Translations under genes and position numbers: made by a program
From: Bifidobacterium apousia
GTDB lineage: Bacteria > Actinomycetota > Actinomycetes > Actinomycetales > Bifidobacteriaceae
Assembly: GCF_007559275.1 (NCBI RefSeq)
Contig: NZ_VMHK01000004.1
Span: 62,001-126,000 of the forward strand
Length of the DNA: 64,000 nt
Reading direction: 5' to 3'
The notes under the pieces: model-generated
Told to the model about the DNA's origin: nothing
Seen by the model: only the letters and a program-made list of their open reading frames with translations
Database searches by the model: none
Part shown: positions 1 through 8,436 of the stretch, one piece after another
How positions within the stretch are numbered: the stretch's first letter is position 1
How the letters are laid out: the number at the start of each line of letters is the position of its first letter

Positions 1-231
1 GATGCCGAAGGCGAGGGCATCCTGGGTGAGTTCACCTTCACCGGCAAGCCCTTCGAAGGACCCCGTCATGCGGCCAGCTCCGCTGATAAACAGGACCAGA
101 AGTCTGAACTGGTCGGAGCTTCGGTGAGCTCTTCCGACGCTGATGTTCCGCCAGCAGGCGAGGCCGACAGCCAGAGCCAGGATGGTCAAGGTTCTGAGCA
201 GTCCGCTCAGAGTTCGCCTGCCAGTGACTGA
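1..231 (+). CDS. C-terminal end of an unrecognised protein (partial)
   Basis: The reading frame is open from base 1 to a TGA at 229-231, so only the last 76 residues of a gene starting before the window are visible. The first 22 or so residues look folded (GEFTFTGKPFEG); the rest is rich in Ser, Asp, Gln, Glu and Ala and looks like a disordered acidic tail. I do not recognise the family and assign no function. A strong hairpin begins about 30 bases after the stop, so this is the last gene of its transcript. Confidence 0.6.
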   Translation, partial: DAEGEGILGEFTFTGKPFEGPRHAASSADKQDQKSELVGASVSSSDADVPPAGEADSQSQDGQGSEQSAQSSPASD

Positions 232-262
232 GATAAGGGTTGAGGCCCGACGCAGCTGACTG

Positions 263-306
263 AAGAGGGGTTGGAGCAGATTACAGTGCTCCAACCCCTC
301 TTATTC
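263..306 (+). terminator. strong rho-independent terminator
   Basis: A perfect 16-bp inverted repeat (arms 263-278 and 287-302, stem starting AAGAGGGG) encloses an 8-base loop, and the right arm runs into TTATT. It sits 30 bases after the stop of the partial gene. Confidence 0.85.
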
Positions 307-648
307 TGTACTGCCGGGGATTTGCGTCGATCTCTGTAATGCAGTTTCTGAAACGTCACTTGGAATCCATGGCTTCTATTGGCAGTGTGAGCTCGGCATT
401 TGCTTTTGCTTACGAGTCCATCGAATGGTTCGATCATTCTCTTATATCAGGCTTAAGGCAGCGATGGAATTGGCAGGTAATTGACATCAGTGTTTGCCAG
501 GTCAGCATTCCATGCATAACGGTTCGTTTACCCCAAACGGCCGGCGACTCAGGCAGTTGCGTGATGAAGAACTCAGGCCAGGCGTGGAAGAAGGCCTTGT
601 TGACCTTGAAGGAACAAGGAACCTAAATGCTTGACGTAGCCGGACCCC
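307..648. other. intergenic stretch without a supported gene
   Basis: This is 340 bases between the terminator and the end of the minus-strand ECF transporter gene. The open frames here (for example 339-626 on the plus strand) have no ribosome binding site and no recognisable protein sequence, and base composition is closer to non-coding. The only structure I see is a weak hairpin near 595-619. Confidence 0.6.
595..619 (-). terminator. possible weak terminator after the riboflavin transporter operon
   Basis: A 7-bp stem (CCTTGTT with AACAAGG) around an 11-base loop lies 30 bases past the stop of the fused ECF gene as read on the minus strand. There is only a broken T-rich stretch after it, so it is a weak candidate. 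Confidence 0.3.
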
Positions 649-3093
649 TCAGAACAGGGGATGCAGCAGCAGGGCCAGCAGATAGAGAGCCATAAGAGCG
701 ATGAACAGGATGTCCATCCTGCCCAGTTGCAGCAGGCGGTAGTGGGTGCGCTGTTGACGGCTGCCCTCATAGCACCGGGCATCCAAGGCCCGGCTCAGGT
801 TGTCAGCGTGGCGCAGGGCTCCGGCGAAGACGGGAACCGTGATAGCCATGGCCGCATGCAGGCGTTGCGAGAGCGAGCCGGACTCGATGGATCCGCCACG
901 GGCTGCCTGGGCTTCCACGATGGCCTGAACCTCACGTCCTAGGGTAGGGATGAAACGCAGAGCCAGTGACAGGACCAGGGCGATTTCATTGGTGTGGATG
1001 CCCAGCCTGGACAGTGGGCTCAGCAGGGATTCACAAGCATCGGTCATCTGTGTTGGGGTGGTGGTCTCCACCAGGAGCGCTCCCAGAAAGATGATCAGCA
1101 TGAAGCGGCAGGCATAGAGTACAGCCACCCAAATGCCGCCGGTGGTCAGCACGAATGGACCCCAGGCAGCCAGTCTGCGGCCGGTCTGAGTGACCAAGAG
1201 ATTGAACAGGGCCAGCAGAAGCATGAGGGCCAGAAAGCCCTTGACTGATTTCATAATGGAATGCAGTGGTGCCCGGGCGGCGGCAAAGAGGCCTACAGTG
1301 ACCACCAGCGCCAGAACAAGCTGCGCAGGCGTGGAAATGGCGAAAGCGGTGAACATGGCTAGAAGGAAGGTCACCAGCTTGGCTCGCGGGTCCAGCCTCG
1401 CCAGCAAGGATAAGGGTTTCTGGTCGGCTTGGGTGCGATCCGCTTTCCTGCCTGAAGTTTCTTTGCCGGCAGCCTCCTTCTCCGCTGCATCTGTGGCGAG
1501 CAGCTGATGGTAGCGCTCCACGACTTCGGCAGTAGGCCCATAGGCTAGCGTTTCTCCATGCTCCAGGAGCAGGGTCTGGTCGGCCAGATCCAGGGCCTCG
1601 CGATCGGCGTGGGTGCTCATGACGATGGTGACGCCGCGCTGATGGAGCACTCGGAGCAATGCCATAATTCGTGCGCAGGCCTGGGGGTCGAGACTGGCGG
1701 TGACCTCGTCCAAAACCAGCAGTTGTGGGCTGCAGGCTACGACGCCGGCGATGGCCACCAGGCGCCGCTGACCCCCCGAGAGGTCGAAGGGGGAGCGGTC
1801 GGCCAGATCACCGATGCCCAGAAGCTTCATGGCATCATCCACCCGCTGCTGCACCTGTTCGGGCCCATAGCCCAGGTTGTGTGGACCATAGGCGATGTCC
1901 TGACTAACAGTATCCGCAAAAAGCTGATGTTCGGGGTATTGCATGACATAGCCGACCCTTTGGCGCAGAAGCTTCAGATTCTGGCGTCGCAGATGCTTGG
2001 CCTTGGGCCGGTCGGATCCGGCCAGGGGCAGGCCGGCCACCTGGATGGATCCGCTGTCGGGATCTGCCAGGGCACAGATGAGCCTGGCCAGAGTTGACTT
2101 GCCGGATCCGTTGCGCCCAATAATGGCTAGGGTATGTCCTCCAGCGAGCTCCAGATTCACCTGGCTGAGGGCTTTGCTGCCTGCGTCAGGAAAGCTGTAA
2201 GAGACATCCGAGAACTTGACCATGGGGATAGCGTGGTCATCGACTGCGGTCTTTGCGCCCGTATCCGATGCCCTGCTTCGGGTCAGCGAATTCTGGTCAG
2301 GTTCGCCAACAAGGGCAGGCAGATCCTGCCTGGTCAGAATCTGATCAGGTCTTCCGGAGGCCACGATGCGCCCATGGTCAAGTACCAGGACCCGATCAGC
2401 CTGTCTGGCTTGCTCGAGCAGGTGGGTGATGTGGACGACAGCTGTGCCCTGGGCTGTCAGCCGACAGAGGATTGATTGAATCTCCTGTCGGCCGGCCGCA
2501 TCGAGCATGGCACCTGGCTCGTCCAGCACCATCATGCCTGGATTCATGGCCAGGCTGCCGGCCAGGGCCAGTCGTTGCTGCTGTCCGCCCGACATGAGGG
2601 TGGGATCATCATTCATCCGCGTCTGCAAGTCGACCTGTTCCAGGGCCGCTGGCACGCAGGAGAGCATCTTCTGGCGGGGCAGGCCCAGATTCTCGGGTCC
2701 GAAAGCCACATCGTCCTGGACGACGGTGGTCACGATCTGGTCCTCAGGGTTCTGAAAGACCATACCGATGCTCCGCCGTGCCTGCCGGTAAGCCTCAGCG
2801 TCGATCTGGCGGCCCTGATCCTGGGTGTCGGAGCAGACCGCTCGGCCCATAAGCTCGACCTGGCCGTGGTCAGGTGCCGTCGCGCCCGAGAGAATGCTTC
2901 CCAGCGTGGATTTGCCGGAGCCATTCGCTCCCAGGATGCACAGATGTTCGCCTGCATGCACCTCCATGGACAGGTGGTCCAAGGCCCAGGTCTCGCCTCC
3001 GTCATAGGAGAATGAGACCTGGCTGAGCCGGGCGACCGTTGTCTTCGAATCCGCTGAATCCAAGACGGCGGATTGGGTCATGGGTGCTGCCAT
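649..3093 (-). CDS. ECF transporter energizer, fused ATPase-ATPase-EcfT, riboflavin-linked
   Basis: This 814-residue protein joins in one chain the three parts of an energy-coupling-factor module that are usually separate. ATPase 1 (about residues 20-265) shows Walker A GANGSGKST, signature MSGGQQQR and Walker B MMVLDEPG. ATPase 2 (about 288-540) shows GRNGSGKST, DLSGGQRR and LLVLDEVTA. The last 250 residues are an EcfT membrane subunit with several helices and the two coupling motifs; the first reads AARG, the second is DARC where ARG is usual. It starts 21 bases after ribU, so it should power riboflavin uptake; sharing with other S components cannot be excluded. ATG at 3093 has no clear ribosome binding site; the in-frame ATG at 3081 is an alternative start. 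Confidence 0.9.
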   Translation of the reverse strand: MAAPMTQSAVLDSADSKTTVARLSQVSFSYDGGETWALDHLSMEVHAGEHLCILGANGSGKSTLGSILSGATAPDHGQVELMGRAVCSDTQDQGRQIDAEAYRQARRSIGMVFQNPEDQIVTTVVQDDVAFGPENLGLPRQKMLSCVPAALEQVDLQTRMNDDPTLMSGGQQQRLALAGSLAMNPGMMVLDEPGAMLDAAGRQEIQSILCRLTAQGTAVVHITHLLEQARQADRVLVLDHGRIVASGRPDQILTRQDLPALVGEPDQNSLTRSRASDTGAKTAVDDHAIPMVKFSDVSYSFPDAGSKALSQVNLELAGGHTLAIIGRNGSGKSTLARLICALADPDSGSIQVAGLPLAGSDRPKAKHLRRQNLKLLRQRVGYVMQYPEHQLFADTVSQDIAYGPHNLGYGPEQVQQRVDDAMKLLGIGDLADRSPFDLSGGQRRLVAIAGVVACSPQLLVLDEVTASLDPQACARIMALLRVLHQRGVTIVMSTHADREALDLADQTLLLEHGETLAYGPTAEVVERYHQLLATDAAEKEAAGKETSGRKADRTQADQKPLSLLARLDPRAKLVTFLLAMFTAFAISTPAQLVLALVVTVGLFAAARAPLHSIMKSVKGFLALMLLLALFNLLVTQTGRRLAAWGPFVLTTGGIWVAVLYACRFMLIIFLGALLVETTTPTQMTDACESLLSPLSRLGIHTNEIALVLSLALRFIPTLGREVQAIVEAQAARGGSIESGSLSQRLHAAMAITVPVFAGALRHADNLSRALDARCYEGSRQQRTHYRLLQLGRMDILFIALMALYLLALLLHPLF

Positions 3094-3114
3094 GACGTGC
3101 CGAACCGCCGTGGC

Positions 3115-3720
3115 CTACTTGTTGATCAGCGTGGAGATGGGCTTGTAGATCAGGAAGGTGACCACGCCGTGGATGGCGAACTTCATCAGGTTGAAGGGCA
3201 GGAGGATGGGCACGATCATGGCGACTACCTTGGCCATGGACATGTGCGCGTAGAAGGGGGTGATCACCACGTTGCATAGGATGGCTGCAATCACACCCAG
3301 AATGGCGCCGGAGACAATCCCGATGACCGCCCCCTTGCGGCTGTGCATCCTGCGGTAGACCAAGGCTGCCGGCACGCTCAGGGCCAGGGCCACGATCATC
3401 GAGATCAGAGCACCGAAGGGGTTGGTGAACAGGTGCGGGACGAATCCCAGAATGGAGATGATTGCTGCAGCAGCAGGGCCGAAGGCGAAGCCGCATACCA
3501 GGACGACGATGCCGGAGGGGTCGTATTTGAGCCAGGGAGCGGCAGGAAAGATCGGGAATGAGAAGAAGCTCAGAACCATGGCCAAGGCTACGAAGAGTGC
3601 GTAGACCGCAATCCGTTTGGTCGACCAGCGTCCTGAACCGCCTGCACCTGTGGAGTGGACATCGTTGAAGCGCGTGTCCTTGTTTGCAGTGGTGTGTGAA
3701 TGAGAATTGGGCATGCTCAT
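3115..3720 (-). CDS. ribU: riboflavin ECF transporter S component RibU
   Basis: A 201-residue integral membrane protein that binds riboflavin for import by an ECF transporter. The RibU signature is present: FPIFPAAPWLKYDPSG, followed by about five further hydrophobic helices. I chose ATG 3720 (MSMPNSH) because it lies 6 bases after a GAGG ribosome binding site and just outside the riboswitch; the frame stays open further upstream but that stretch is the folded FMN aptamer. It is the first gene of a two-gene operon with the fused ATPase/EcfT protein. Both the riboswitch and the sequence motif support riboflavin as substrate. The first 40 residues are polar and probably a disordered cytoplasmic tail. 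Confidence 0.93.
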   Translation of the reverse strand: MSMPNSHSHTTANKDTRFNDVHSTGAGGSGRWSTKRIAVYALFVALAMVLSFFSFPIFPAAPWLKYDPSGIVVLVCGFAFGPAAAAIISILGFVPHLFTNPFGALISMIVALALSVPAALVYRRMHSRKGAVIGIVSGAILGVIAAILCNVVITPFYAHMSMAKVVAMIVPILLPFNLMKFAIHGVVTFLIYKPISTLINK

Positions 3721-3730
3721 AGAGGGCCTC

Positions 3731-3855
3731 GTTTCTTCCATCCGGACTGTAACCGTTGGCTTCGGACTTGAACCGATATCCACCGCTTGCGCGGGTCGCG
3801 GGCTCCCGGCATTCAGCCGGATACCGCCAGTAAGGACTTTCACCTTCCCTGAAAC
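3731..3855 (-). promoter_or_regulatory. FMN riboswitch (RFN element)
   Basis: Read on the minus strand this contains the conserved RFN blocks in order: GGTGAAAGTCC, CTGGCGGTA, GGGAGCCCGCGACCCG, GGTTCAAGTCCGAAGCC, AACGGTTACAGTCCGGATG and GAAGAAA. The closing helix P1 can form between GTTTC (3851-3855) and GAAAC (3731-3735). The ribU ribosome binding site GAGG follows P1 directly, with no T-tract terminator in between, so FMN most likely blocks translation initiation. This is inferred from layout. Confidence 0.97.
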
Positions 3856-3865
3856 TGACGATTTC

Positions 3866-3894
3866 AATATAGCTGCGGTCCTTGGAATGGTCAA
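3866..3894 (-). promoter_or_regulatory. promoter of the ribU operon
   Basis: On the minus strand a TTGACC -35 box (3889-3894) is separated by exactly 17 bases from a TATATT -10 box (3866-3871). Transcription would start near 3859, a few bases before the first strand of the FMN aptamer. Confidence 0.85.
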
Positions 3895-4025
3895 TTCTTT
3901 CTCACTGATAGTGCATTTCTAGACACGCCAGGAAGGAAATAAAACCGCCTTCCATGCAACTATTGCAGCCTGCACAACGAATATGAGGTTGTCGAAAGTT
4001 CACAATGCTGCAAGGAGGCTGGAGC

Positions 4026-4676
4026 ATGGCGAGGATGGGTGACCATCTGCTGCCTGCGGATGAAGCTATACATCCGGCCTTGGTCAGACAAACCAGTGAC
4101 GGAGACGCTGATGGTGGCCAATCCCAGGCAGAGGACCTGGAATGGATCAGAAACATACTGTCAACTAGATCCTTTCGCGCAGCCGATGACCTAGTTCGCA
4201 AGTACTACGACGACATCCTGGCCTACATCCGAGCTCAAGTAGGCGATAAGGAGGAGTCGCTGAACCTTGCCCAGGATGCCTTTGTTGCCATTCTGCGGTC
4301 TTTGGGCAGCTACGATTCGCACAAGTCCAGCTTCCGTACCTGGATCCACCGCATCGCAACCTACAAGGTTATTGACTACTGGCGTATCCGTCGCAGACGG
4401 CAGCGGCAGGAGGCACAAGTATTTGTGGCATCCGGCCACGATCAACATGACGACCCCGCCGACCAGACCTTCAAGGACGACCTAGTTGGTCGGATTGAAG
4501 ACAAGATTTCACAAGCCCCGGTCCCGGCGCAGGAAGTTTTGCGTCTCCATCTGTATGCCGGCTATGGGTTCGCGCAGATTGCCGAGGCCTGCGGAGAGCC
4601 TGAAAATACGGTCAAGGCTCGGTATTACCGACTTTTGGACAATTTGAGGAAGGAGTTTGATCATGAATCGGTCTGA
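4026..4676 (+). CDS. ECF-type RNA polymerase sigma factor
   Basis: A 216-residue sigma-70 family protein of the extracytoplasmic-function type. After a 45-residue polar N-terminus comes region 2 (DDLVRKYYDDILAYIR, then the helix ending in RTWIHRIATYKVIDYWRIRRRR), an acidic linker, and a region 4 helix-turn-helix (YGFAQIAEACGEPENTVKARYYR). The start ATG 4026 is preceded by AAGGAGG at good spacing; an upstream in-frame ATG at 4005 lies 5' of that site. It overlaps the next gene by 14 bases and opens a six-gene cluster with two ABC transporters, so it probably drives that cluster. The signal it answers to is not visible. No zinc-binding anti-sigma gene follows; the adjacent membrane protein is the only candidate regulator. 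Confidence 0.88.
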   Translation: MARMGDHLLPADEAIHPALVRQTSDGDADGGQSQAEDLEWIRNILSTRSFRAADDLVRKYYDDILAYIRAQVGDKEESLNLAQDAFVAILRSLGSYDSHKSSFRTWIHRIATYKVIDYWRIRRRRQRQEAQVFVASGHDQHDDPADQTFKDDLVGRIEDKISQAPVPAQEVLRLHLYAGYGFAQIAEACGEPENTVKARYYRLLDNLRKEFDHESV

Positions 4677-5526
4677 ACCTGATATCCGTCCCGTTCTGGC
4701 GGCTCTTCAGGGTAGCGACCTTGAGCGCGATGATTTTGCTGAATCGCCAATCGGCAGTTCCCGGATGCGCGAGCGAACCATAAAAACGATTGTCCGCAAA
4801 GGGATGGGAAGACGTCCTGGGCTGATCTGGACCCTTGTAGCCATGGTTCGTTCCCTAGGCCTGAGAAATCTGCTCTTTGGCCTCTGGGACTGCGTCTTTA
4901 TCGGCTTGATTCTGACGGTGGCAGTTTGGGCGACCGTCTTTGGTTCCTTCGTGAAGACTGCTTGGCCCAGCAGAGTCGATAGAATCTTCGGTCTGGTTGT
5001 CCCCATATTCGTCTGCTCGCCTGCTCTTTTCCTGGTGGTGCACCTTTTGGTAGTGCTCAAGGAACGGAATCTGAATACCCTGAATCTGATCAGAACCTGC
5101 AGGTGGTCATTCCGTCAGATAGCCGCAGTCAGGATGCTTCTGTTCGGCATGGTCAGCATGATGATTTCATCCTTGGCTACGGTCTTGCTGGCGCGGACGA
5201 CCAATCCGGGGCTGTCCACCATGACCCTTCTGGGGATCAGCTTCTCCTCCCTCTTTCTCTTTTCCCTGGCACAGATCTGGGTGGAGGAGCATATGCATGG
5301 AGAACTGTCCATCTATCTGGTTCTCGGACTCTGGATTGTGCTCGGCATGATGCTTTATCTGACTCGATTCGCCACCGCCCCCATCCTTGTCTCCATTCCG
5401 CCGGCCTTGAGCCTGGCGACGGGCCTTGTTCTTCTGGCGGTCTTCCTGCTTGTTCTGCATGGACGCTGCGTAGGGTCACCTCTGCCAAGGTGGGTATGGC
5501 ATATGAAAAGACCGGCGACGGCATGA
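4663..5526 (+). CDS. six-helix membrane protein, possible sigma regulator or transporter partner
   Basis: A 287-residue protein with a polar, basic N-terminal segment of about 70 residues and six predicted membrane helices in the remainder, ending in a short basic tail. I do not recognise a named family. The start ATG 4663 follows AAGGAG with a 7-base spacer and lies inside the end of the sigma factor gene, so the two are translationally coupled. A membrane protein coupled this way to an ECF sigma factor could be its anti-sigma factor, with the N-terminal segment binding the sigma factor, or it could be a permease subunit for the ATPase encoded next. No HC-x3-H-x2-C zinc motif is present. Function is inference from position only. 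Confidence 0.75.
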   Translation: MNRSEPDIRPVLAALQGSDLERDDFAESPIGSSRMRERTIKTIVRKGMGRRPGLIWTLVAMVRSLGLRNLLFGLWDCVFIGLILTVAVWATVFGSFVKTAWPSRVDRIFGLVVPIFVCSPALFLVVHLLVVLKERNLNTLNLIRTCRWSFRQIAAVRMLLFGMVSMMISSLATVLLARTTNPGLSTMTLLGISFSSLFLFSLAQIWVEEHMHGELSIYLVLGLWIVLGMMLYLTRFATAPILVSIPPALSLATGLVLLAVFLLVLHGRCVGSPLPRWVWHMKRPATA

Positions 5527-5560
5527 GGGCGGAATCTTACATGTTTAGCGTGAAAGGACG

Positions 5561-6418
5561 GTGAGTTTCGTGCTGCACTTGGACCATGTGTCAAAGAGCT
5601 TCAGGAACAAGCGGGTTATCAACGATCTGAGCCTTTCTATTGGAACCGGTGTCCATGGGCTCCTGGCACCCAACGGAGCAGGCAAGACCACGCTGATCCA
5701 AATGATCGCTACCCTGATCCGCCTGGATTCGGGAAACATCACTTGGAACGGGCAGGACATCATGGTTATGGACGAGGACTATCGCGGCCTCTTGGGGTAT
5801 CTGCCTCAAAAATTCGGCTATTACCCAGACTACAGCGCTGAAGATTTTTTGATGTACATAGCAGCCCTTCAGGGAATCGGCCGGAAACGGGCCAAGCCCC
5901 TGGCGAAAGATCTCCTGAAGACCGTGGGGCTTAAAGACCAGGGTAAGCAGAAGATGAAGACGCTCTCTGGGGGCATGATTCAGCGCGTGGGGCTGGCACA
6001 GGCCATGATCAACGACCCGGAACTGATGATTTTGGACGAGCCGACCGCTGGTTTGGATCCACGGGAACGTGTCCGCTTCCGCAACCTGGTCCATGCTCTT
6101 TCGCGCGACCGGATCGTTATCCTGTCCACTCATATCGTCTCTGACCTGGAGACCATCGCCGACCGGGTCATCATGCTCAAGGATGGGCAGATCTGCTGCA
6201 ACCAGTCCCCAAGGCAGATAAGCCGCTGGCTGGAAGGCAAAATATTCCTGGTTCCTGCGGATTATCGCTTAGGGCAGGGGCAGCTGCTCCTTGAGGACGA
6301 GCTGGATGGGGATGCGACCCGGCTCAGAATTTACTCACCTGAGCCGCCGTCCCAGGGCCAGGCTGTTCCTGCCAACTTGGAGGATGCCTTCCTGGTGATC
6401 TACGGGGACGAGGAGTAG
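5561..6418 (+). CDS. ABC transporter ATP-binding protein, Bcr/Ecs-type
   Basis: A 285-residue ABC ATPase. Walker A is APNGAGKTT near residue 36, the Q-loop is YLPQKFG, the signature is TLSGGMIQR, Walker B is LMILDEPTAGLD and the switch His is in ILSTHIV. A C-terminal extension of about 70 residues is typical of BcrA- or EcsA-like exporters of peptides and antibiotics. The start is uncertain: GTG 5561 sits only a few bases after AAAGGA, while GTG 5570 has more comfortable spacing. The membrane partner is probably the 408-residue protein that follows, perhaps with the six-helix protein before it. Substrate unknown. Confidence 0.88.
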   Translation: MSFVLHLDHVSKSFRNKRVINDLSLSIGTGVHGLLAPNGAGKTTLIQMIATLIRLDSGNITWNGQDIMVMDEDYRGLLGYLPQKFGYYPDYSAEDFLMYIAALQGIGRKRAKPLAKDLLKTVGLKDQGKQKMKTLSGGMIQRVGLAQAMINDPELMILDEPTAGLDPRERVRFRNLVHALSRDRIVILSTHIVSDLETIADRVIMLKDGQICCNQSPRQISRWLEGKIFLVPADYRLGQGQLLLEDELDGDATRLRIYSPEPPSQGQAVPANLEDAFLVIYGDEE

Positions 6419-6479
6419 CGATGCAGCATACCCCGCCGAATCGGGCTCGCAATCTTATTTCTTGCTAGGGATGTCTTCA

Positions 6480-7706
6480 ATGAGATGGACGGTAGTCAGG
6501 AACGAAATGCGGCACCTTCTGGGTACCTCTTTTTGGGTGGTGCTCAGTCTGTCTCTTGGATTCGTTTTCTGTATGAATCTAGCTATGTATGACCAAATTC
6601 CCACTGACGAAGCCCATCATGACCTAGCTAGCTACGGACCGTATGTCAGTCAGTCCACCATTGCTGGATTCAAGCGTGAGGCTGACAGACTTGAACCGGT
6701 GGTATCCAAAGATCTGATGGCACTTGGTCCTCAGGCTGTTCAACTGGGCGTCAAGAATTATCAGTCGGCCAGGGACCTGGTCGATTCGGTCGAGAGCTCG
6801 CGCTGGACAAATCCTTCAGTACTGAATACAGACCGGGGCAAACTGACCGGCCGCATCAATGCCTTGCCTAGCTATCGTCGGCTTGCTCATTGCCATGATG
6901 TCATGGATGCCTATCGTGGATGCAACCGGGAAGCCCTGACCGCAAGAGCCGAGAAACAGTTGCGTAAGGGCGGTAGTAATGGCATCGAACTGCCTGAATC
7001 GGTGACGAAGCGGCTTGACATCTTAAGTGGACAGTGCAGGGCGGGTATGGGCCTGGCCGCTCCTGAATTACTGGACTACACTCAGAGCAACTTCAGACTT
7101 TCAGTCTATCTGGTCCCGCTTCTGGCAGCCTTGGTTGTCGTGGCCCCACGCCTTGTTAAAGACCAGGTCCATGGGGTCCGGCAGACGCAGTTGACGACGA
7201 GGACCGGACGCTTCTTGCCTGGGCTGCAGGTGTTCGCCATGGTCTGTGCGGGCCTGCTGATGATGCTCATGGTGGCAGCGGGATCATTCCTGATGTGGGT
7301 GCCCAAGATCGCGGGTTTGCAGGATCTTCCGGTTTTTGATGTACATGCATTGCCTTGGTTCACCTGGTCCTTGGGGGAGTATCTGGCTGTGTTCGTATTG
7401 CTCTGCCTGGGGTCCGCCTTTCTTGTTTTTCTCTTGGTTCTCTGGATTTCCATGCACTGCAGGACCTACACCCGCTTGGTCTTGCTTGCAGTTCCGGTGG
7501 TGTTGCTGGCCGTTCATGTCTTTGTCGTCTGGCTTCTCGTGGATCCATGCTGTATTGGCAGTGTGGTGACTCGGATTGTGCCATTGCCCGGCATTGAGCT
7601 CTACCTAATCCTGGGACTGCTGGTTTTGACCCTTTGTCTTTGCTGGTGGTCGGCCAGAAAGCTTTGTTGCCTAGGTGATCTGAATGAAAGGAAGATCAAT
7701 GAATGA
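6480..7706 (+). CDS. ABC transporter permease-like membrane protein
   Basis: A protein of about 408 residues with one membrane helix near the N-terminus (SFWVVLSLSLGFVFCMNLAM), then a polar region of some 180 residues that should lie outside the cell, then about five helices in the C-terminal half. This is the layout of ABC-2-like exporter permeases, and it directly follows the Bcr-type ATPase gene. Sequence similarity is too weak by eye to name a family. Possible starts are TTG 6462, ATG 6471 and ATG 6480; I prefer 6480 because AGGG lies 9 bases before it. The end overlaps the next ATPase gene by 8 bases. Confidence 0.75.
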   Translation: MRWTVVRNEMRHLLGTSFWVVLSLSLGFVFCMNLAMYDQIPTDEAHHDLASYGPYVSQSTIAGFKREADRLEPVVSKDLMALGPQAVQLGVKNYQSARDLVDSVESSRWTNPSVLNTDRGKLTGRINALPSYRRLAHCHDVMDAYRGCNREALTARAEKQLRKGGSNGIELPESVTKRLDILSGQCRAGMGLAAPELLDYTQSNFRLSVYLVPLLAALVVVAPRLVKDQVHGVRQTQLTTRTGRFLPGLQVFAMVCAGLLMMLMVAAGSFLMWVPKIAGLQDLPVFDVHALPWFTWSLGEYLAVFVLLCLGSAFLVFLLVLWISMHCRTYTRLVLLAVPVVLLAVHVFVVWLLVDPCCIGSVVTRIVPLPGIELYLILGLLVLTLCLCWWSARKLCCLGDLNERKINE

Positions 7707-8436
7707 ACTGCCACTGAAAATGGAGGGGGTGTCCTTCCATTACAAGGCTGGTGAAGCTGGAATAGACCAAGTCGGCCTGGAATGCTCGACAGGATCTTGG
7801 ACCGCAGTTATGGGTCCTTCCGGAGCGGGGAAAACCACCTTGCTTTATTGCGCCTCAGGGCTCTTGCCAGTACAGCAGGGATCGGTCGAGATAGCCGGCC
7901 AGAACATAGCCAGGATGAAGGAGTCCGCCCTAACCAGGATGCGCCGCGACCATATCGGTTTCGTTTTTCAGGATTACAACCTGGTCGAGGCCTTCACCTG
8001 CTTGCAGAACGTCATGCTGCCCCAGCTCTTCGGCGGTCCCAAAGTTGGTGTCGTCCAATCGCTGCAGGCCTTGAAGATTTTGGGTCTAGATGGGTATGCG
8101 CAGCAATATCCGTCTGACATATCTGGCGGTCAAAGGCAACGCGTGGCCATTGCCAGAGCGCTGGCCGCCCAGCCAGATATGATTTTCGCGGACGAGCCCA
8201 CCGGGGCACTGGATACGCGCAGCTCGGAAATGGTTCTGGATGCCCTTTCGACCTTGGTGGAGAGCGGACGGACCGTGCTCATGGTGACCCATGACCCCAA
8301 TGTGGCGGCCTGGGCGCAGCGCACGGTCTTCTTGGTGGACGGCACAGTGCATTCGATATGCCAAGGATATACGGCCGAGCAGCTGTCCACTCACCTGACC
8401 AGCATGACTCAGGTCGGCCAGGGGGTAGGACGATGA
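7699..8436 (+). CDS. ABC transporter ATP-binding protein, BceA/MacB-like
   Basis: A 245-residue ATPase of the LolD/MacB/BceA class: Walker A GPSGAGKTT near residue 39, Q-loop FVFQDYNLV, signature DISGGQRQRVAIARAL, Walker B MIFADEPTGALD and the switch His in MVTHDP. The ATG at 7699 follows AAGGAAG; the ATG at 7684 lies 5' of that site. The gene overlaps its upstream neighbour by 8 bases and shares ATGA with the downstream permease gene. With that ten-helix permease it forms a Bce-like pair. In known Bce systems the pair removes or senses cell-wall-active peptide antibiotics; that role here is inferred from architecture. Confidence 0.92.
   Translation: MNELPLKMEGVSFHYKAGEAGIDQVGLECSTGSWTAVMGPSGAGKTTLLYCASGLLPVQQGSVEIAGQNIARMKESALTRMRRDHIGFVFQDYNLVEAFTCLQNVMLPQLFGGPKVGVVQSLQALKILGLDGYAQQYPSDISGGQRQRVAIARALAAQPDMIFADEPTGALDTRSSEMVLDALSTLVESGRTVLMVTHDPNVAAWAQRTVFLVDGTVHSICQGYTAEQLSTHLTSMTQVGQGVGR

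Noticed and set aside
339-626. A 95-codon plus-strand open frame in the first intergenic gap
   Set aside because: No ribosome binding site, non-biased codon use and no recognisable protein features.
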